NCBI GenBank assembly: GCA_032615215.1
Contig: CP128433.1
Span: 4,262,501-4,326,500, forward strand
Reading direction: 5' to 3'
Origin: Microbulbifer sp. MKSA007
GTDB lineage: Bacteria > Pseudomonadota > Gammaproteobacteria > Pseudomonadales > Cellvibrionaceae
DNA length: 64,000 nucleotides
Under the pieces are notes generated by a model that did not search any database, was not told the DNA's origin, and was given only the letters and a program-made list of their open reading frames with translations. The position numbers were made by a program, and so were the translations under genes. Shown here piece after piece: positions 1 to 9,162 of this stretch; position 1 is the stretch's first letter; each line of letters begins with the position of its first letter.

Positions 1-71
1 AGCTCTTCTGCCATAACAGCGCCGGGGAGTGCAAGAACCCCAACTAAAGACCTACTAATAATTTTTTTCAT
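1..71 (-). CDS. Start of a secreted protein (partial, runs off the window)
   Basis: Only the first 23 codons lie in the window. They begin at an ATG at 71 and read MKKIISRSLVGVLALPGAVM then A, E, E. This is a typical Sec signal peptide: positive N-terminus, hydrophobic core, and small residues before the probable cleavage site after VMA. A good ribosome binding site (GGAGAAG) lies about three bases upstream on the minus strand. The mature protein is outside the window, so its function cannot be named. Confidence 0.6.
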   Translation of the reverse strand, partial: MKKIISRSLVGVLALPGAVMAEE

Positions 72-543
72 TATCTTCTCCACATTAAGTTAGCCCCCTG
101 CGAATCCCTGATATTTCAAAAACACAGGCAGGCAATAAACACACATGCAAGAAGCCTGCACAAACAGCAGTTTTGAATCTCAATAATATTCAAATAATAC
201 AAAAATCAATGAGGATGGAACTACAGGCCATACCTATAAACAATCGCAGACAATCCAGAAATATTTTTATTATTCGAATTTCGAAAAGCGCAGAGAGAAC
301 AAACAAAACCGGATTGACCAATCCGGCAAGGAAAAGCTAGCACATTCAAATAAATACTAAAACAATTTGGCATCTTTCAGCGTAAGAGCCGCAATAAACT
401 TTAAGTGGATCACAAATACACAAAAAACATAGAATATAAAAACACTATTAATAGCAAATAGAACTAGGAATAATTTCTGAACTAAAGGGTTTTTCAGCCC
501 TTTATTTTAATTAGATCTACAAGAAGAATTTTAAGATTGCAAC
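72..543. other. AT-rich intergenic region without a recognisable gene
   Basis: This stretch lies between the signal-peptide gene and the amidase. It is AT-rich and has no open frame with coding character. The only structure I see is a short hairpin at 484-503. Promoter elements for the leftward signal-peptide gene should lie here, but I cannot pick them out confidently. Confidence 0.5.
484..503. terminator. Weak hairpin downstream of the amidase gene
   Basis: AAAGGG and CCCTTT can pair across an eight-base loop. On the plus strand the stem is followed by a T-rich stretch (ATTTTAATT). The stem is short, so this is only a possible terminator for the amidase gene ending at 544. Confidence 0.3.
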
Positions 544-1965
544 TCACACAGAATCTACCCAACCAGGAAGCCTCCTTTTTAATCCCTGCTGGTTTTGTAA
601 AGCAGCGGCTGCACATAAAACTGTCTCATCAGCATATTTTCTGCCTACTATTTGCAGACCTACTGGCAGACCATTCCCTGAAAAACCGCAATTAATTGAT
701 ATTGCCGGATGGCCTGATAAATTGAAGGGGTAGGTATAAGGTGTCCAGGAATACCATAGAGAGCCTGGATTATTATCCGGCACATTGGCCCCAGCACTAA
801 ATGCGGTAATGGGTAAAGTTGGGGTCACTAACAGATCATATTTCAGAAAAAATTCCTGTAATCGCTCGACAAAGTTATCTCGCCACTTCAGCGCGTCGAG
901 ATAATCAGGTAAGGATAACTTGTCCGCTTGTTCTGCGACCTCTAACAATTGGGGCTCCACCAGTTGGCGCCTGGTACTATCCATCGCCCTAAAGATACTC
1001 GCTATTCCCGCGCAAAATAGACAGCCAAAAGCTGCACTAGCATCATCAATACCTGGGTCAACCTCTACAACTTCAGCACCCAATTCCTGGAAGTGCATTA
1101 CACTAGCAGAAACGTTGCTCACCACCATGGGATCAGGTTCTACGTAACCAAGACTGGGGCTGTAAGCAATACGCAACTTTCCTGTTCTTTCAATCAACCT
1201 TCCCTCTGTAGCTGCAAGGAAATCAATGTTCCGACGTGGTATTGCGCGGATATCCCGATGATCCGGTTCACTGATTACATTCATCATCAGTGCACAGTCT
1301 TCCACCGTCGATGCTAAGGGCCCCACATGCACCAGGGAGGAGAAGGTACCTAATGGCCAATGGGGAACCTGCCCAAAACTCGGTTTGAACCCAACCGTGC
1401 CACAAAAGCTGGCAGGAATCCGGATAGATCCACCGCCATCAGCCCCCACAGCCAGAGGGCTCAACCCCAGTGATACTGCAACCGCGGCCCCGCCACTCGA
1501 ACCACCCGATGTCTTATCCCTATCCCAGGGGTTTCTCGTAATACCGTCTATGGCATTATCCGTCACCGCCTTCCAACCAAACTCCGGTGTCGTAGTTTTC
1601 CCTATTGGCGTGTACCCGTTGCGCTGTAATGCCGCAATGCAAGGGGCCGCACATCCCAGCGTCGTCTCTGGATCAATTATTTGGGAGCCGAAAACCGTTG
1701 GCCACATCGGTGTATAGAAGACATCCTTTATTGCCACTGGCACCCCATCAAGTAATCCCCGCGCATTACCAGACATATAGCGGTGTTCAGCTTCCCGCGC
1801 ATAGGCGAGGCTCGTATCTCTGTCAATCAAACAAAAAGCCTTAACATGCCTATTAAGTCGCTCAATTTTGTTGAGTAACTCTGCAGCAACCTCAACCGGT
1901 GAGAAAGACTTCTTCCTGTATCCATGCAACAGCTCAAGAGCTGTCATCCCAACGAAATCGCCCAT
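544..1965 (-). CDS. Amidase, amidase-signature family
   Basis: The 473-residue protein has the complete amidase signature. A catalytic lysine sits in VAIKD (about K80), the Gly/Ser-rich loop GGSSGG carries the cis-serine (about S156), and the nucleophile lies in GADGGGSIRIP (about S180). The Ser156 to Ser180 spacing matches characterised members. The family hydrolyses amide bonds in substrates ranging from small amides to acylated amines. There are no GatB or GatC genes beside it and it lacks features that would make it GatA, so it is more likely a catabolic amidase. No signal peptide is seen, so it is probably cytoplasmic. The substrate cannot be deduced. It stands alone on the minus strand. 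Confidence 0.9.
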   Translation of the reverse strand: MGDFVGMTALELLHGYRKKSFSPVEVAAELLNKIERLNRHVKAFCLIDRDTSLAYAREAEHRYMSGNARGLLDGVPVAIKDVFYTPMWPTVFGSQIIDPETTLGCAAPCIAALQRNGYTPIGKTTTPEFGWKAVTDNAIDGITRNPWDRDKTSGGSSGGAAVAVSLGLSPLAVGADGGGSIRIPASFCGTVGFKPSFGQVPHWPLGTFSSLVHVGPLASTVEDCALMMNVISEPDHRDIRAIPRRNIDFLAATEGRLIERTGKLRIAYSPSLGYVEPDPMVVSNVSASVMHFQELGAEVVEVDPGIDDASAAFGCLFCAGIASIFRAMDSTRRQLVEPQLLEVAEQADKLSLPDYLDALKWRDNFVERLQEFFLKYDLLVTPTLPITAFSAGANVPDNNPGSLWYSWTPYTYPFNLSGHPAISINCGFSGNGLPVGLQIVGRKYADETVLCAAAALQNQQGLKRRLPGWVDSV

Positions 1966-2147
1966 CGAGTAAGCCTTCCAATTACTGATCCGCTAACTTC
2001 ATCAGACTAGTCGTCGGTAGCTAACTACTTGCTCCACCTTCTCTTAAAAAGATCCGATGGAATAATTTCACGCAATACAGAAAGTTCAGCTTCCAGTCAG
2101 GAAATTCACAGTAAGCTTTGGTGAAATCACCGACACGGATAACCGCT

Positions 2148-2772
2148 GTGAAATTTCCCTCTCAAATTGCACTCCTCTTTCTTTTAGTTTCATTGATCTC
2201 GGGATGTGCCACCATGAGCGAAGATGAATGCTATGTCGCAGACTGGCAGGCAATCGGGTATGAAGACGGTGCAGCAGGTCGAGACATTTCTTATTTAGGG
2301 GGCGTCGTGAGGCTTGTGCAAAGTACGGTGTGTCAGTCAATACAACGGCTTATCGCAATGGGCGAACTGAAGGGCTGGAGCTTTTTGCACCGAGCTGCGC
2401 GGCTTTGATCAGGGTCGCTCTGGCAACAGCTATAACGGGGTCTGCCCCGCAGACCTCGAAGGGTTATTCTTGCGGGGATACAATTCAGGCCAGGATATTT
2501 TTCTTGCCAAATCTGCTGTCGAGGAACTGGTATCGACAATTCATGACCTGGAACTGGCAAGAGAGCATATTCTCGATGATATGACAGAGATCGGTGCTTT
2601 ATTGGTAGATGAGACAGTCGACAACTCTGAGCGGGTGACATTGCTCGCTGATATTGCTCGCCTAAAGGTCAGGCATTCAGAACTGGGGATGGAAATTACT
2701 GGCTTGCAGTTCGAACTAATGCAGCGAGAAGCCGAGTATCAGGAAGTATTGGCCCGTTCTCCCTACTTGTAA
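2148..2772 (+). CDS. DUF2799-type lipoprotein, reading frame broken twice
   Basis: A GTG start at 2148 gives a lipoprotein signal with lipobox LISGC. An upstream TTG at 2118 in the same frame is an alternative. The mature part then reads DWQAIGYEDGAAGR in frame 1, RREACAKYGVSVN and YRNGRTEGLELF in a second frame, and CTELRGFDQGRSG, NGVCPADLEGLF and RGYNSGQDIF in a third. Together these give the conserved DUF2799 pattern, ending in a predicted coiled coil. One base appears to be missing from the G run at 2298-2302 and one from the T run at 2382-2386. Adding both restores a protein of about 208 residues. The family is an outer-membrane-directed lipoprotein of unknown function. Assembly error or true pseudogene are both possible. 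Confidence 0.7.
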
Positions 2773-3061
2773 CCCTGCTCTAAAATCCCATAAGAGCCAA
2801 GATTACCTCTGTGGGCCCTAATCTGCAGAGGTTAATTCCTGTCTCTATCTATGGTCGTGAATCAACCATTTCTAATCCCGGTCTCCATCACTACCAAACT
2901 GACACCATATGATAAATAGAAAAGTAGGCCTCCTACAAAAGGCAGGCTTGCAGCGGTTGCCCCCCCTTTGCAACTTATAGACCACTAGAAAATTTGCACC
3001 AAAGAACCAAGTAAAAAGACAGCTTCAAGAAAAATTATTCTCTATATTTCGGACAACCGGA

Positions 3062-3481
3062 TCAGTGCTGGTCTTTTATCCTACCCCGCATTGATTTCAC
3101 TTGAGAGCGACGACTTTTTGCTTGCAGGCGACGCTCCTTAGCACCACGACTGGGTTTTGTGGCCACGCGGAATTTTGGCTTAAATGCAGCTTTATCCACC
3201 AGTTCTTGCAGTCGCTCCAGGGCATCCAGGCGGTTTTTCTCCTGGGTTCGGAACCTCTGAGCCTTGATAACCACCACGCCATCAGAGGAGATTCGACGAT
3301 CTTTTAACTTTAAAAGACCACCCTTAATCAACTGTGGAAGTGAAGAAGCCCGAATATCAAACCGCAGATGAATTGCACTGGAAACTTTATTTACATTTTG
3401 GCCACCGGCGCCTTGTGCGCGTATCGCACTCATTTCGATTTCTTCTTGAGGGACAGACACCTTCCCTTTTCCATAAACCAT
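3062..3481 (-). CDS. arfB: Alternative ribosome-rescue factor B (peptidyl-tRNA hydrolase ArfB)
   Basis: The 139-residue protein carries the release-factor signature with GGQ at residues 26-28 (GAGGQNVNK). It ends in a long basic tail rich in Lys and Arg (KERRLQAKSRR), which in ArfB inserts into the empty mRNA channel of stalled ribosomes. The size matches E. coli ArfB (140 residues), and the codon-recognition domain of normal release factors is absent. It frees peptides from ribosomes stalled on non-stop mRNA. The ATG at 3481 is preferred; a GTG two codons upstream (3487) is an alternative. The gene is monocistronic. Confidence 0.93.
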   Translation of the reverse strand: MVYGKGKVSVPQEEIEMSAIRAQGAGGQNVNKVSSAIHLRFDIRASSLPQLIKGGLLKLKDRRISSDGVVVIKAQRFRTQEKNRLDALERLQELVDKAAFKPKFRVATKPSRGAKERRLQAKSRRSQVKSMRGRIKDQH

Positions 3482-3908
3482 AAACACCCAATGCCCGAGT
3501 TACATCATTTTACTAAAAATACAAAATCTAATGACCATTCTGCCCAAATAGTGCAGCTATTAACCAGCCCCACCACACAGATACAATTCGCCATTGACAG
3601 AAATCAAATTATAAAAAAATGCTTCCTATAAAATGAGCGTATCTAGGGGTAAACCTCATTTACCGGGAAACCCTCATTAAGTAATATTGCGCCAGCCGAA
3701 TAAAAGCTATTAAAGGGGCCTTAAAGGCCAACCAAGATTTGCGGAATGATTTGTGACTTATTTTCAAGTCATAGTCAAATCCGCTAAGATTGCCCGGCTT
3801 CCTAGAAGTACTGGAGCAAAGAACAATAAAGACTCGCGCCCTGTAGTTTCCTCTGGACTGCTCCCGATGTCTCCGCGGGTGTGAGATTACCGCGACAAGG
3901 AGAAAACC
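3482..3908. other. Intergenic region upstream of the autotransporter esterase
   Basis: This 427-base gap separates the divergent arfB and esterase genes and should hold both promoters. It contains a dyad at 3754-3771. No open frame here looks coding. A strong ribosome binding site (AAGGAGA) lies just before the esterase ATG at 3909. Confidence 0.5.
3754..3771. promoter_or_regulatory. Inverted repeat TGACTT-N6-AAGTCA, possible operator
   Basis: TGACTT at 3754-3759 and AAGTCA at 3766-3771 form a perfect interrupted palindrome about 140 bases before the esterase start. The size and symmetry suit a dimeric regulator. No regulator can be assigned. Confidence 0.3.
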
Positions 3909-6287
3909 ATGCATAACGCCAAGCGTAGCCTCGCAGCGGCCATAGCACTCGCAACAATGACAAGCTCTGCGGCTTTTGCCAAAGAGGCAGCCTTTTCCCA
4001 GGTTATCGCCTTTGGTGACAGCCTAACCGATGTCGGCAACTACGATGTATTCACTAATGGGGGCGACGATCGAGAAGTAGCCATTAGTCTTTTATCCCAG
4101 AATCTGGGCCTGGGTGCCGTAACTCCGTCTTGTGCAGGTATGGAATCTTCCTTTTGCCTACCCACCGTAGACCCCTCACTGAGTGCAGAGGAACTTGAAG
4201 CTTCCGTTACTGCTCAGATTGCTGCTGGCTTGAGCAATGCCGGTACAGGCTGGGCCGTAGGCGGGCATAAAGCAGCTGATGTTCTGATGAATATCATCGG
4301 TCCCGACAACTATGCGGCCTACCTGCAGGCATATGGCCTGGAGGCTGATCCGAGCCGTCATAACCTGTTAAGCGCCCTGATGCCAACCACTGGTGACGAA
4401 GGCTTAACTCCCAGCTACCCGGACTCCGAACTCCTGACCCAATTGCTGGTACAACAGGCCACTGCGGCCCAATTAGTAGCCCAAGCCGAAGCTGCTCTGG
4501 CAGAAGGTGATACCGCAACTTATGCTGACCTGATGACCCAAGCCTCTGCTATGGGCGACGCCATTGAGGGCACCTTTGCTGATCTTATAGCCACTACTGG
4601 AACTTCCGGTAACCCACACCCACTGGGAATGGGCTACCTGGAAAGTACTCTGGGAAGTGCTGATCACAACGCTCTCTATTGGGTAAACGGCGGTGGTAAC
4701 GACTTGCTCAGCGGTTTCGAAGATGTCGTCGCTGGCACCTCAACCATCGAAGAAGTCACTGCGGACCTGGACGTTGCATCAACGATGCTGGCAAGCGCAG
4801 CTGGCGCCCTATCCGATGCAGGTGCCAATTACATCCTCGTATCCAATGTACCGGATGTCAGCAAAACTCCTGGCGTTTACGCTGCAGCATATGAAGCCGT
4901 TTATTCCAGCGATGATGCAGACGCACTGCAAGCCGCAGTTGAGGCTGGACTGATGAGCCAGGAGGATGCGGATGCTCAATTGGCCGCCGCCTTCGAAGAA
5001 GTACTTCTGGAAGCAAGTGCCACGTCTGAAACCTTCAACTCAGCACTGTTAGCTAAGGCCAAGGATATCGATGGCGTTCTGATGGTTGACCAGGCAGGTA
5101 TCCTGAAAGTCGCCCTTAATAACCCGACCATCTTTGGTTTATCCTCCTCAGAGAACCAACTGTTCTGTTACGACGGCAGTGGCAACGACTGTATTGAGCA
5201 CTCCGTTTACGGCATTAACGGCACCGACCCCGATGCAGACAAACTGATCTTCAACGACAGTGTTCACCCCACTCAAATTGGTCAGGAAATCCTCGGTGAC
5301 TACTACACAGCAATCGTGAATGCTGCTCAGGTTGCCGGTCAGCTGCCGGATATCGCAATCCAGGCTACTCGCACCCACACCAACAGCCTTGACGAGAGCC
5401 TGGCCAGTGTTCGTTACCGTTCCGCTCAGACTGGCGTTTTCGCCGGCAGCTCCCTGGGTAACGTCGACTACGATACCGATTACACCGCCAATGTCAGGGG
5501 AGACGGCTACTCCAATATTCTCGGCATGACTTTCGCCGTGCGCGACAATGCGGAAATCGGTTTTGCAGTAAGCCGTTCCAATATTGATGTGGATAATTCA
5601 CAGCTTGCTATTGATTCCACCTCGACCAACTACAGCGTTTTTGGCCGCATGCACTACGACATTTTCTTTGTCGAAAGTAACGCGACCCTGACCGATGTAG
5701 ATTACGATGACGTCAGCCGCTCTATCTCTCTGGGCGACACTTATAACGGCAACCTGACCGGGAATACCTCTGGCGAGAACTTGTCCCTGGGTATTACTGC
5801 TGGTGCCAACCTGCTCAACAGCGAAACCTTCCAGTTCGGTCCATTTGTAAGCTTTACCAAGGTAACTACGGATGTAGATGGCTACACCGAAGATGCCATC
5901 GAAGGCTTTACCTACACCGACCTGAGTGGCAATGAGCTCGACCCGCTGGGTATGCACTACGGTGATCAAGAGCGCCGCCTGAGAAATATGCGTTTTGGTG
6001 CCTTCGCCAATAAGAGCTGGGACACCATTAATGCCTATGCAGAAATTTGGTACGAAGACACTAACGGTACCGAAGAAGACACTATTGAAGTGGGTATAAA
6101 ATCCATGGAAGGAAATATGAATGCCATGCCTAGCTATGCCAGTGTCGACGAAGGTATCTTCAACGGTGGTATGGGTATGATTGCCGGTATCCGCTGGCAA
6201 GCAGCTGACGCTATCGCTGTTAGCGCAACTGTCGCTTCCCGCCCAACGACTGAATCTGCCTCTGTCAATTTGACTTACCGCTTCTAA
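3909..6287 (+). CDS. GDSL-type autotransporter esterase/lipase (EstA-like)
   Basis: The 792-residue protein starts with a Sec signal peptide (cleavage near SAAFA). A GDSL hydrolase passenger follows, with block I FGDSLTDVGNY (Ser about 38), block III GGGND (about 257) and block V DSVHPTQIG (Asp about 449, His about 452). From roughly residue 500 to the end there is an autotransporter beta-barrel ending in the aromatic LTYRF, the usual beta-barrel recognition signal. The protein should be a type Va surface-anchored esterase. It is longer than Pseudomonas EstA (about 650 residues). The extra length includes Ala/Gln-rich helical stretches around residues 175-225 and 330-375. The gene is monocistronic, with a strong SD before it and a terminator hairpin after it. 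The physiological substrate is unknown. Confidence 0.92.
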   Translation: MHNAKRSLAAAIALATMTSSAAFAKEAAFSQVIAFGDSLTDVGNYDVFTNGGDDREVAISLLSQNLGLGAVTPSCAGMESSFCLPTVDPSLSAEELEASVTAQIAAGLSNAGTGWAVGGHKAADVLMNIIGPDNYAAYLQAYGLEADPSRHNLLSALMPTTGDEGLTPSYPDSELLTQLLVQQATAAQLVAQAEAALAEGDTATYADLMTQASAMGDAIEGTFADLIATTGTSGNPHPLGMGYLESTLGSADHNALYWVNGGGNDLLSGFEDVVAGTSTIEEVTADLDVASTMLASAAGALSDAGANYILVSNVPDVSKTPGVYAAAYEAVYSSDDADALQAAVEAGLMSQEDADAQLAAAFEEVLLEASATSETFNSALLAKAKDIDGVLMVDQAGILKVALNNPTIFGLSSSENQLFCYDGSGNDCIEHSVYGINGTDPDADKLIFNDSVHPTQIGQEILGDYYTAIVNAAQVAGQLPDIAIQATRTHTNSLDESLASVRYRSAQTGVFAGSSLGNVDYDTDYTANVRGDGYSNILGMTFAVRDNAEIGFAVSRSNIDVDNSQLAIDSTSTNYSVFGRMHYDIFFVESNATLTDVDYDDVSRSISLGDTYNGNLTGNTSGENLSLGITAGANLLNSETFQFGPFVSFTKVTTDVDGYTEDAIEGFTYTDLSGNELDPLGMHYGDQERRLRNMRFGAFANKSWDTINAYAEIWYEDTNGTEEDTIEVGIKSMEGNMNAMPSYASVDEGIFNGGMGMIAGIRWQAADAIAVSATVASRPTTESASVNLTYRF

Positions 6288-6294
6288 GTGGTAA

Positions 6295-6319
6295 CTGTGC
6301 CCCCTGCCAGGGGGCACAG
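6295..6319 (+). terminator. Strong hairpin after the esterase gene
   Basis: CTGTGCCCCC pairs perfectly with GGGGGCACAG around a five-base loop, seven bases after the stop codon at 6287. The downstream stretch is pyrimidine-rich (CCTCCCCTTCTATTT) rather than a clean U run, but position and stem strength suggest a transcription terminator. Confidence 0.65.
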
Positions 6320-6406
6320 CCTCCCCTTCTATTTAATTTAACTACGATTCTTCTCACCTCAGAGCCTTCCCTCATCAGTGAAACTGAAAAAATAGGGTCC
6401 GTCCAA

Positions 6407-6937
6407 ATGCTCCGATTAGAAACTGACAATCTGGTTATTCAAGAGCTTAATGAAGACCGGGATAACGGTTTAATGCTGGCACTACTCAATGATGCCGATT
6501 TTCTAAAGAATATTGGCGATCGCGGAGTTCGCACAAAAAGTGAGGCTCGCAACTATATCCTAAATGGTCCCATTGCCATGTATCGTGAGCACGGCTTTGG
6601 TATGTACAAAGTGTCCTTGAACAATGGCACTGCAATAGGCATCTGCGGACTGGTTAAGCGAGAGGGGCTCAATGGAGCCGATATTGGTTTTGCCTTTTTA
6701 CCTGATTATCGTGGCCAGGGTTTTGCTTTAGAAGCTGCCAAAGCTGTAATGATGTACGCCAGGGATATACTGGGATTAACGCGAATCCTTGCGATTGCAC
6801 AACCAGAAAATAAACCCTCTATCCGATTACTGGAAAAACTCGGCCTAGCCCACGAGAAGCAAATTGTATTGCCAGGCGAGACTGAGAAACTGGCTTTAAT
6901 GGCCTGGGACAAAGACGCAGCTGAAATAACAAACTAG
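6407..6937 (+). CDS. GNAT family N-acetyltransferase (RimJ/RimL type)
   Basis: The 176-residue protein has the layout of GNAT enzymes related to ribosomal-protein acetyltransferases. It opens with LRLETDNLVIQELNEDR and has a central GICGLVKREGLNGADIGF strand pair. The acetyl-CoA loop is in PDYRGQGFALEA (Q/RxxGxG/A-like), and the PENKPSIRLLEKLGL helix closes the domain. It transfers an acetyl group from acetyl-CoA to an amine acceptor that cannot be named from sequence. It stands alone between the esterase and the DUF1540 gene. The SD is weak. Confidence 0.85.
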   Translation: MLRLETDNLVIQELNEDRDNGLMLALLNDADFLKNIGDRGVRTKSEARNYILNGPIAMYREHGFGMYKVSLNNGTAIGICGLVKREGLNGADIGFAFLPDYRGQGFALEAAKAVMMYARDILGLTRILAIAQPENKPSIRLLEKLGLAHEKQIVLPGETEKLALMAWDKDAAEITN

Positions 6938-7028
6938 AATAAAAACTATTTCTTAAGAAAGTAATTCTGATATACAGCGTCACTGCACCTTGATAATAAA
7001 AATACCACACAGACCCTGTGGTTTTTCA

Positions 7029-7056
7029 TTGACATGCAACCATGCTGGTCTAGTCT
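7029..7056 (+). promoter_or_regulatory. Sigma-70 type promoter of the DUF1540 gene
   Basis: A perfect -35 box TTGACA (7029-7034) is followed after 16 bases by TAGTCT (7051-7056). It lies about 30 bases before the SD and start of the small Cys-rich protein gene. The -10 box is imperfect. Confidence 0.5.
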
Positions 7057-7084
7057 CCAACTTACTATTAAGGAGAGGACTGCC

Positions 7085-7375
7085 ATGATTATCGCAACCG
7101 ATATGCCAGAAGTCAGTCGATGTGCCGCCAGCCAATGTGCTTATAACGCCAATGATGCTTGCCACGCCAGAGCAATTACCATTGGTGACGGTGCCGATCC
7201 CGACTGTGATACTTTCTTCACCAACTCCCGTCATACAAGCAGCTCCCGTACCGCCGGCGTTGGTGCCTGCAAAATGGAAGACTGTAAATTTAATGATGAC
7301 TTCGAGTGCTCAGCAGAAAGTATTCAAATTGGGCTGACAGGAAAATCCCAGCACTGTCAGAGCTACACTCACTGA
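7085..7375 (+). CDS. DUF1540 Cys-rich protein with two tandem modules
   Basis: The 96-residue protein begins at the ATG at 7085, behind a strong SD (AGGAGAGG). It consists of two related Cys-rich modules. The first runs from CAASQCAYNANDACHARAI through IGDG to DCDTF. The second runs from CKMEDCKFNDDFECSAESI through IGLT to HCQSY. Each has the CxxxxC..N..C.A..I.IG..C pattern of DUF1540, which suggests four-Cys metal sites. The family has no established function; it resembles small metal-binding proteins of spore formers but also occurs in proteobacteria. The gene is monocistronic and followed by an intrinsic terminator. Confidence 0.85.
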   Translation: MIIATDMPEVSRCAASQCAYNANDACHARAITIGDGADPDCDTFFTNSRHTSSSRTAGVGACKMEDCKFNDDFECSAESIQIGLTGKSQHCQSYTH

Positions 7376-7396
7376 CTAGGCAACCAACAACCCAAT

Positions 7397-7431
7397 AAAA
7401 AAGCCCGGATCAATACTCACCGGGCTTTTCT
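7397..7431. terminator. Bidirectional intrinsic terminator
   Basis: AAGCCCGG (7401-7408) pairs with CCGGGCTT (7420-7427), with A runs before and T runs after the stem. It separates the convergent DUF1540 and acyl-CoA synthetase genes and can end transcription in both directions. Confidence 0.9.
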
Positions 7432-7446
7432 ATTAATCGGGGGCGA

Positions 7447-9162
7447 TTAACTCACAGGTTCAAGTGAAGCCTCTTTTGAGCCCTCACTCACCGCAGTGCG
7501 AGGCTCCCATACAATCCCCTTGGTATCCACGTGTTGTTTAAATAAAGGCTGATAATGAGCTTCAAGTACCTTTCGCTTAATCTTTAGTGTCGGCGTTAGG
7601 AATTCATTGAGGGGAGTCCACTCTTCTTTGGTAATAAAGATGGTCTTAATCCGCTCATGTTGCGGTAACTTATCATTCACTGAAGTCAGTAGCTTCTGCA
7701 AATGCTCATTAACTTCTCCCCGTGGTAATTTCTCAGCGGACTCGGAGATAGTCACCAGCATTACCGGCTGATCCATACCGTGCCCCAGAACACAGAGCTG
7801 GGCCAGCATTGTCTCATTACCAAAAAATCCTTCGAGTCGGCTGGGCTGAATAAACTTGCCTTTACTGGTTTTGAAGGTTTCTGAAATACGCCCAGTGATA
7901 TGTACCAGACCGTCCTTATCAATAAATCCAGAATCACCCGTGTGGTAATAACCGTCCCGTATTACCTCCGCAGTTTTTTCCGGTTCAAGATAGTATCCCT
8001 TCATCAAGGAACCGCTCTTAAAGAGTATCTCCCCTTCCTCAGAAATCTTAACTTCACAGCCGTGATAAGGCTTACCAACCGTCCCCGGCACAGGATCTTC
8101 CCCCGGCGGAGCAAAGCAACCATAAATAAAATTCTCGGTCATACCGTAGCCATCGGCCACCTTCATTCCCATACGGTGGTACCAGCGCAGTAGTTCAATG
8201 GAAATAGGGGACGCACCGCTAACCAATATTTCTGCATCATCCAACCCCAGACCATTGCGAACTTTCTTTCTTAACCAGGTATTGATTCCAGGAATACGTA
8301 GCAGTACTTCTTGCAGCGACGGCGGGATTTTTTCATCAATTCCCTCTTTAAACTTGGTCCAAAGGCGAGGAACCGAGAAGAACATCGTCGGACGCGTTCG
8401 CTTTAAATCTTCCAGGAAAGTATCCAGAGATTCGGGGAAATGAATTGGGGTACCAGAATACAAACAATGGAATTCAACCAATATCCGCTCTGCGGCATGA
8501 GCTAAGGGCAAATAAGAAAGAACACGGTCATTCTCATCCATTCCATAACCGCGAATCATATTTGGGGAGACAAAAACCACCGAAGACCAGCTATGCATAA
8601 CCCCTTTTGGATTACCTGTAGTTCCAGAGGTGTACATGATCGTAAAGATATCATCCAGATCAAAGGTCGGCTTTTCCTCAAAACGCTCACTCTCTTTGAT
8701 TAGGGTTTCCAGATCCTGGTCACAACGGATCTCACAGCGTTGGATAGCAACCGAGGGCAGCATATCAGCAACTTCCTGTAGAGCCGCATTATTGTCGGTG
8801 GCCCCACAGAAAAGCATCTTCGATTCAGAGTGCTGTAAAACATAAGTCATCGAGGAGACAGATTGACCTGGGTAAAGCGGCACGCTGATCATTCCCGCCA
8901 GCATGATACCCACATCCGCAATAATCCAGTCCGCACAATTTTTGCCGTGAATAGCGATGCGATCACCGGGCTCGTACTGAGCGCGCAAGTAGCCAGCAAT
9001 CCTGCGAGCCCGATCCATTACCTCACCCCAGGTATAGTCTCTCCATTGCCGCTGCTGCATTTGGCGAAGAAAGACCGTATCAGCCTGCTGCGCCTCCCTC
9101 TGATAAAGAAGCTCTAAAGGTTGCAGGCCCTTCACCTTCTCGTACTTTTCTTCCGGGGTCAT
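7447..9162 (-). CDS. Long-chain acyl-CoA synthetase, AMP-dependent
   Basis: The 571-residue protein is an ANL-superfamily adenylating enzyme. The phosphate loop IMYTSGTTGNPKGVMH lies near residues 174-189, followed by the core motif DGYGMTENF and then YHTGDSGFIDKDG, where the Asp binds the AMP ribose. A C-terminal lysine motif ends in TLKIKRK. It activates a fatty acid with ATP and transfers it to CoA. The overall arrangement resembles the bacterial branch of FadD/ACSL-type enzymes. It is cytoplasmic or peripheral to the inner membrane. It is transcribed alone, with a 780-base AT-rich gap upstream. Chain-length preference cannot be read from the sequence. Confidence 0.88.
   Translation of the reverse strand: MTPEEKYEKVKGLQPLELLYQREAQQADTVFLRQMQQRQWRDYTWGEVMDRARRIAGYLRAQYEPGDRIAIHGKNCADWIIADVGIMLAGMISVPLYPGQSVSSMTYVLQHSESKMLFCGATDNNAALQEVADMLPSVAIQRCEIRCDQDLETLIKESERFEEKPTFDLDDIFTIMYTSGTTGNPKGVMHSWSSVVFVSPNMIRGYGMDENDRVLSYLPLAHAAERILVEFHCLYSGTPIHFPESLDTFLEDLKRTRPTMFFSVPRLWTKFKEGIDEKIPPSLQEVLLRIPGINTWLRKKVRNGLGLDDAEILVSGASPISIELLRWYHRMGMKVADGYGMTENFIYGCFAPPGEDPVPGTVGKPYHGCEVKISEEGEILFKSGSLMKGYYLEPEKTAEVIRDGYYHTGDSGFIDKDGLVHITGRISETFKTSKGKFIQPSRLEGFFGNETMLAQLCVLGHGMDQPVMLVTISESAEKLPRGEVNEHLQKLLTSVNDKLPQHERIKTIFITKEEWTPLNEFLTPTLKIKRKVLEAHYQPLFKQHVDTKGIVWEPRTAVSEGSKEASLEPVS

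Noticed and set aside
3660..3914. 84-codon minus-strand ORF before the esterase
   Set aside because: It overlaps the esterase SD and start, and its sequence has no family resemblance.
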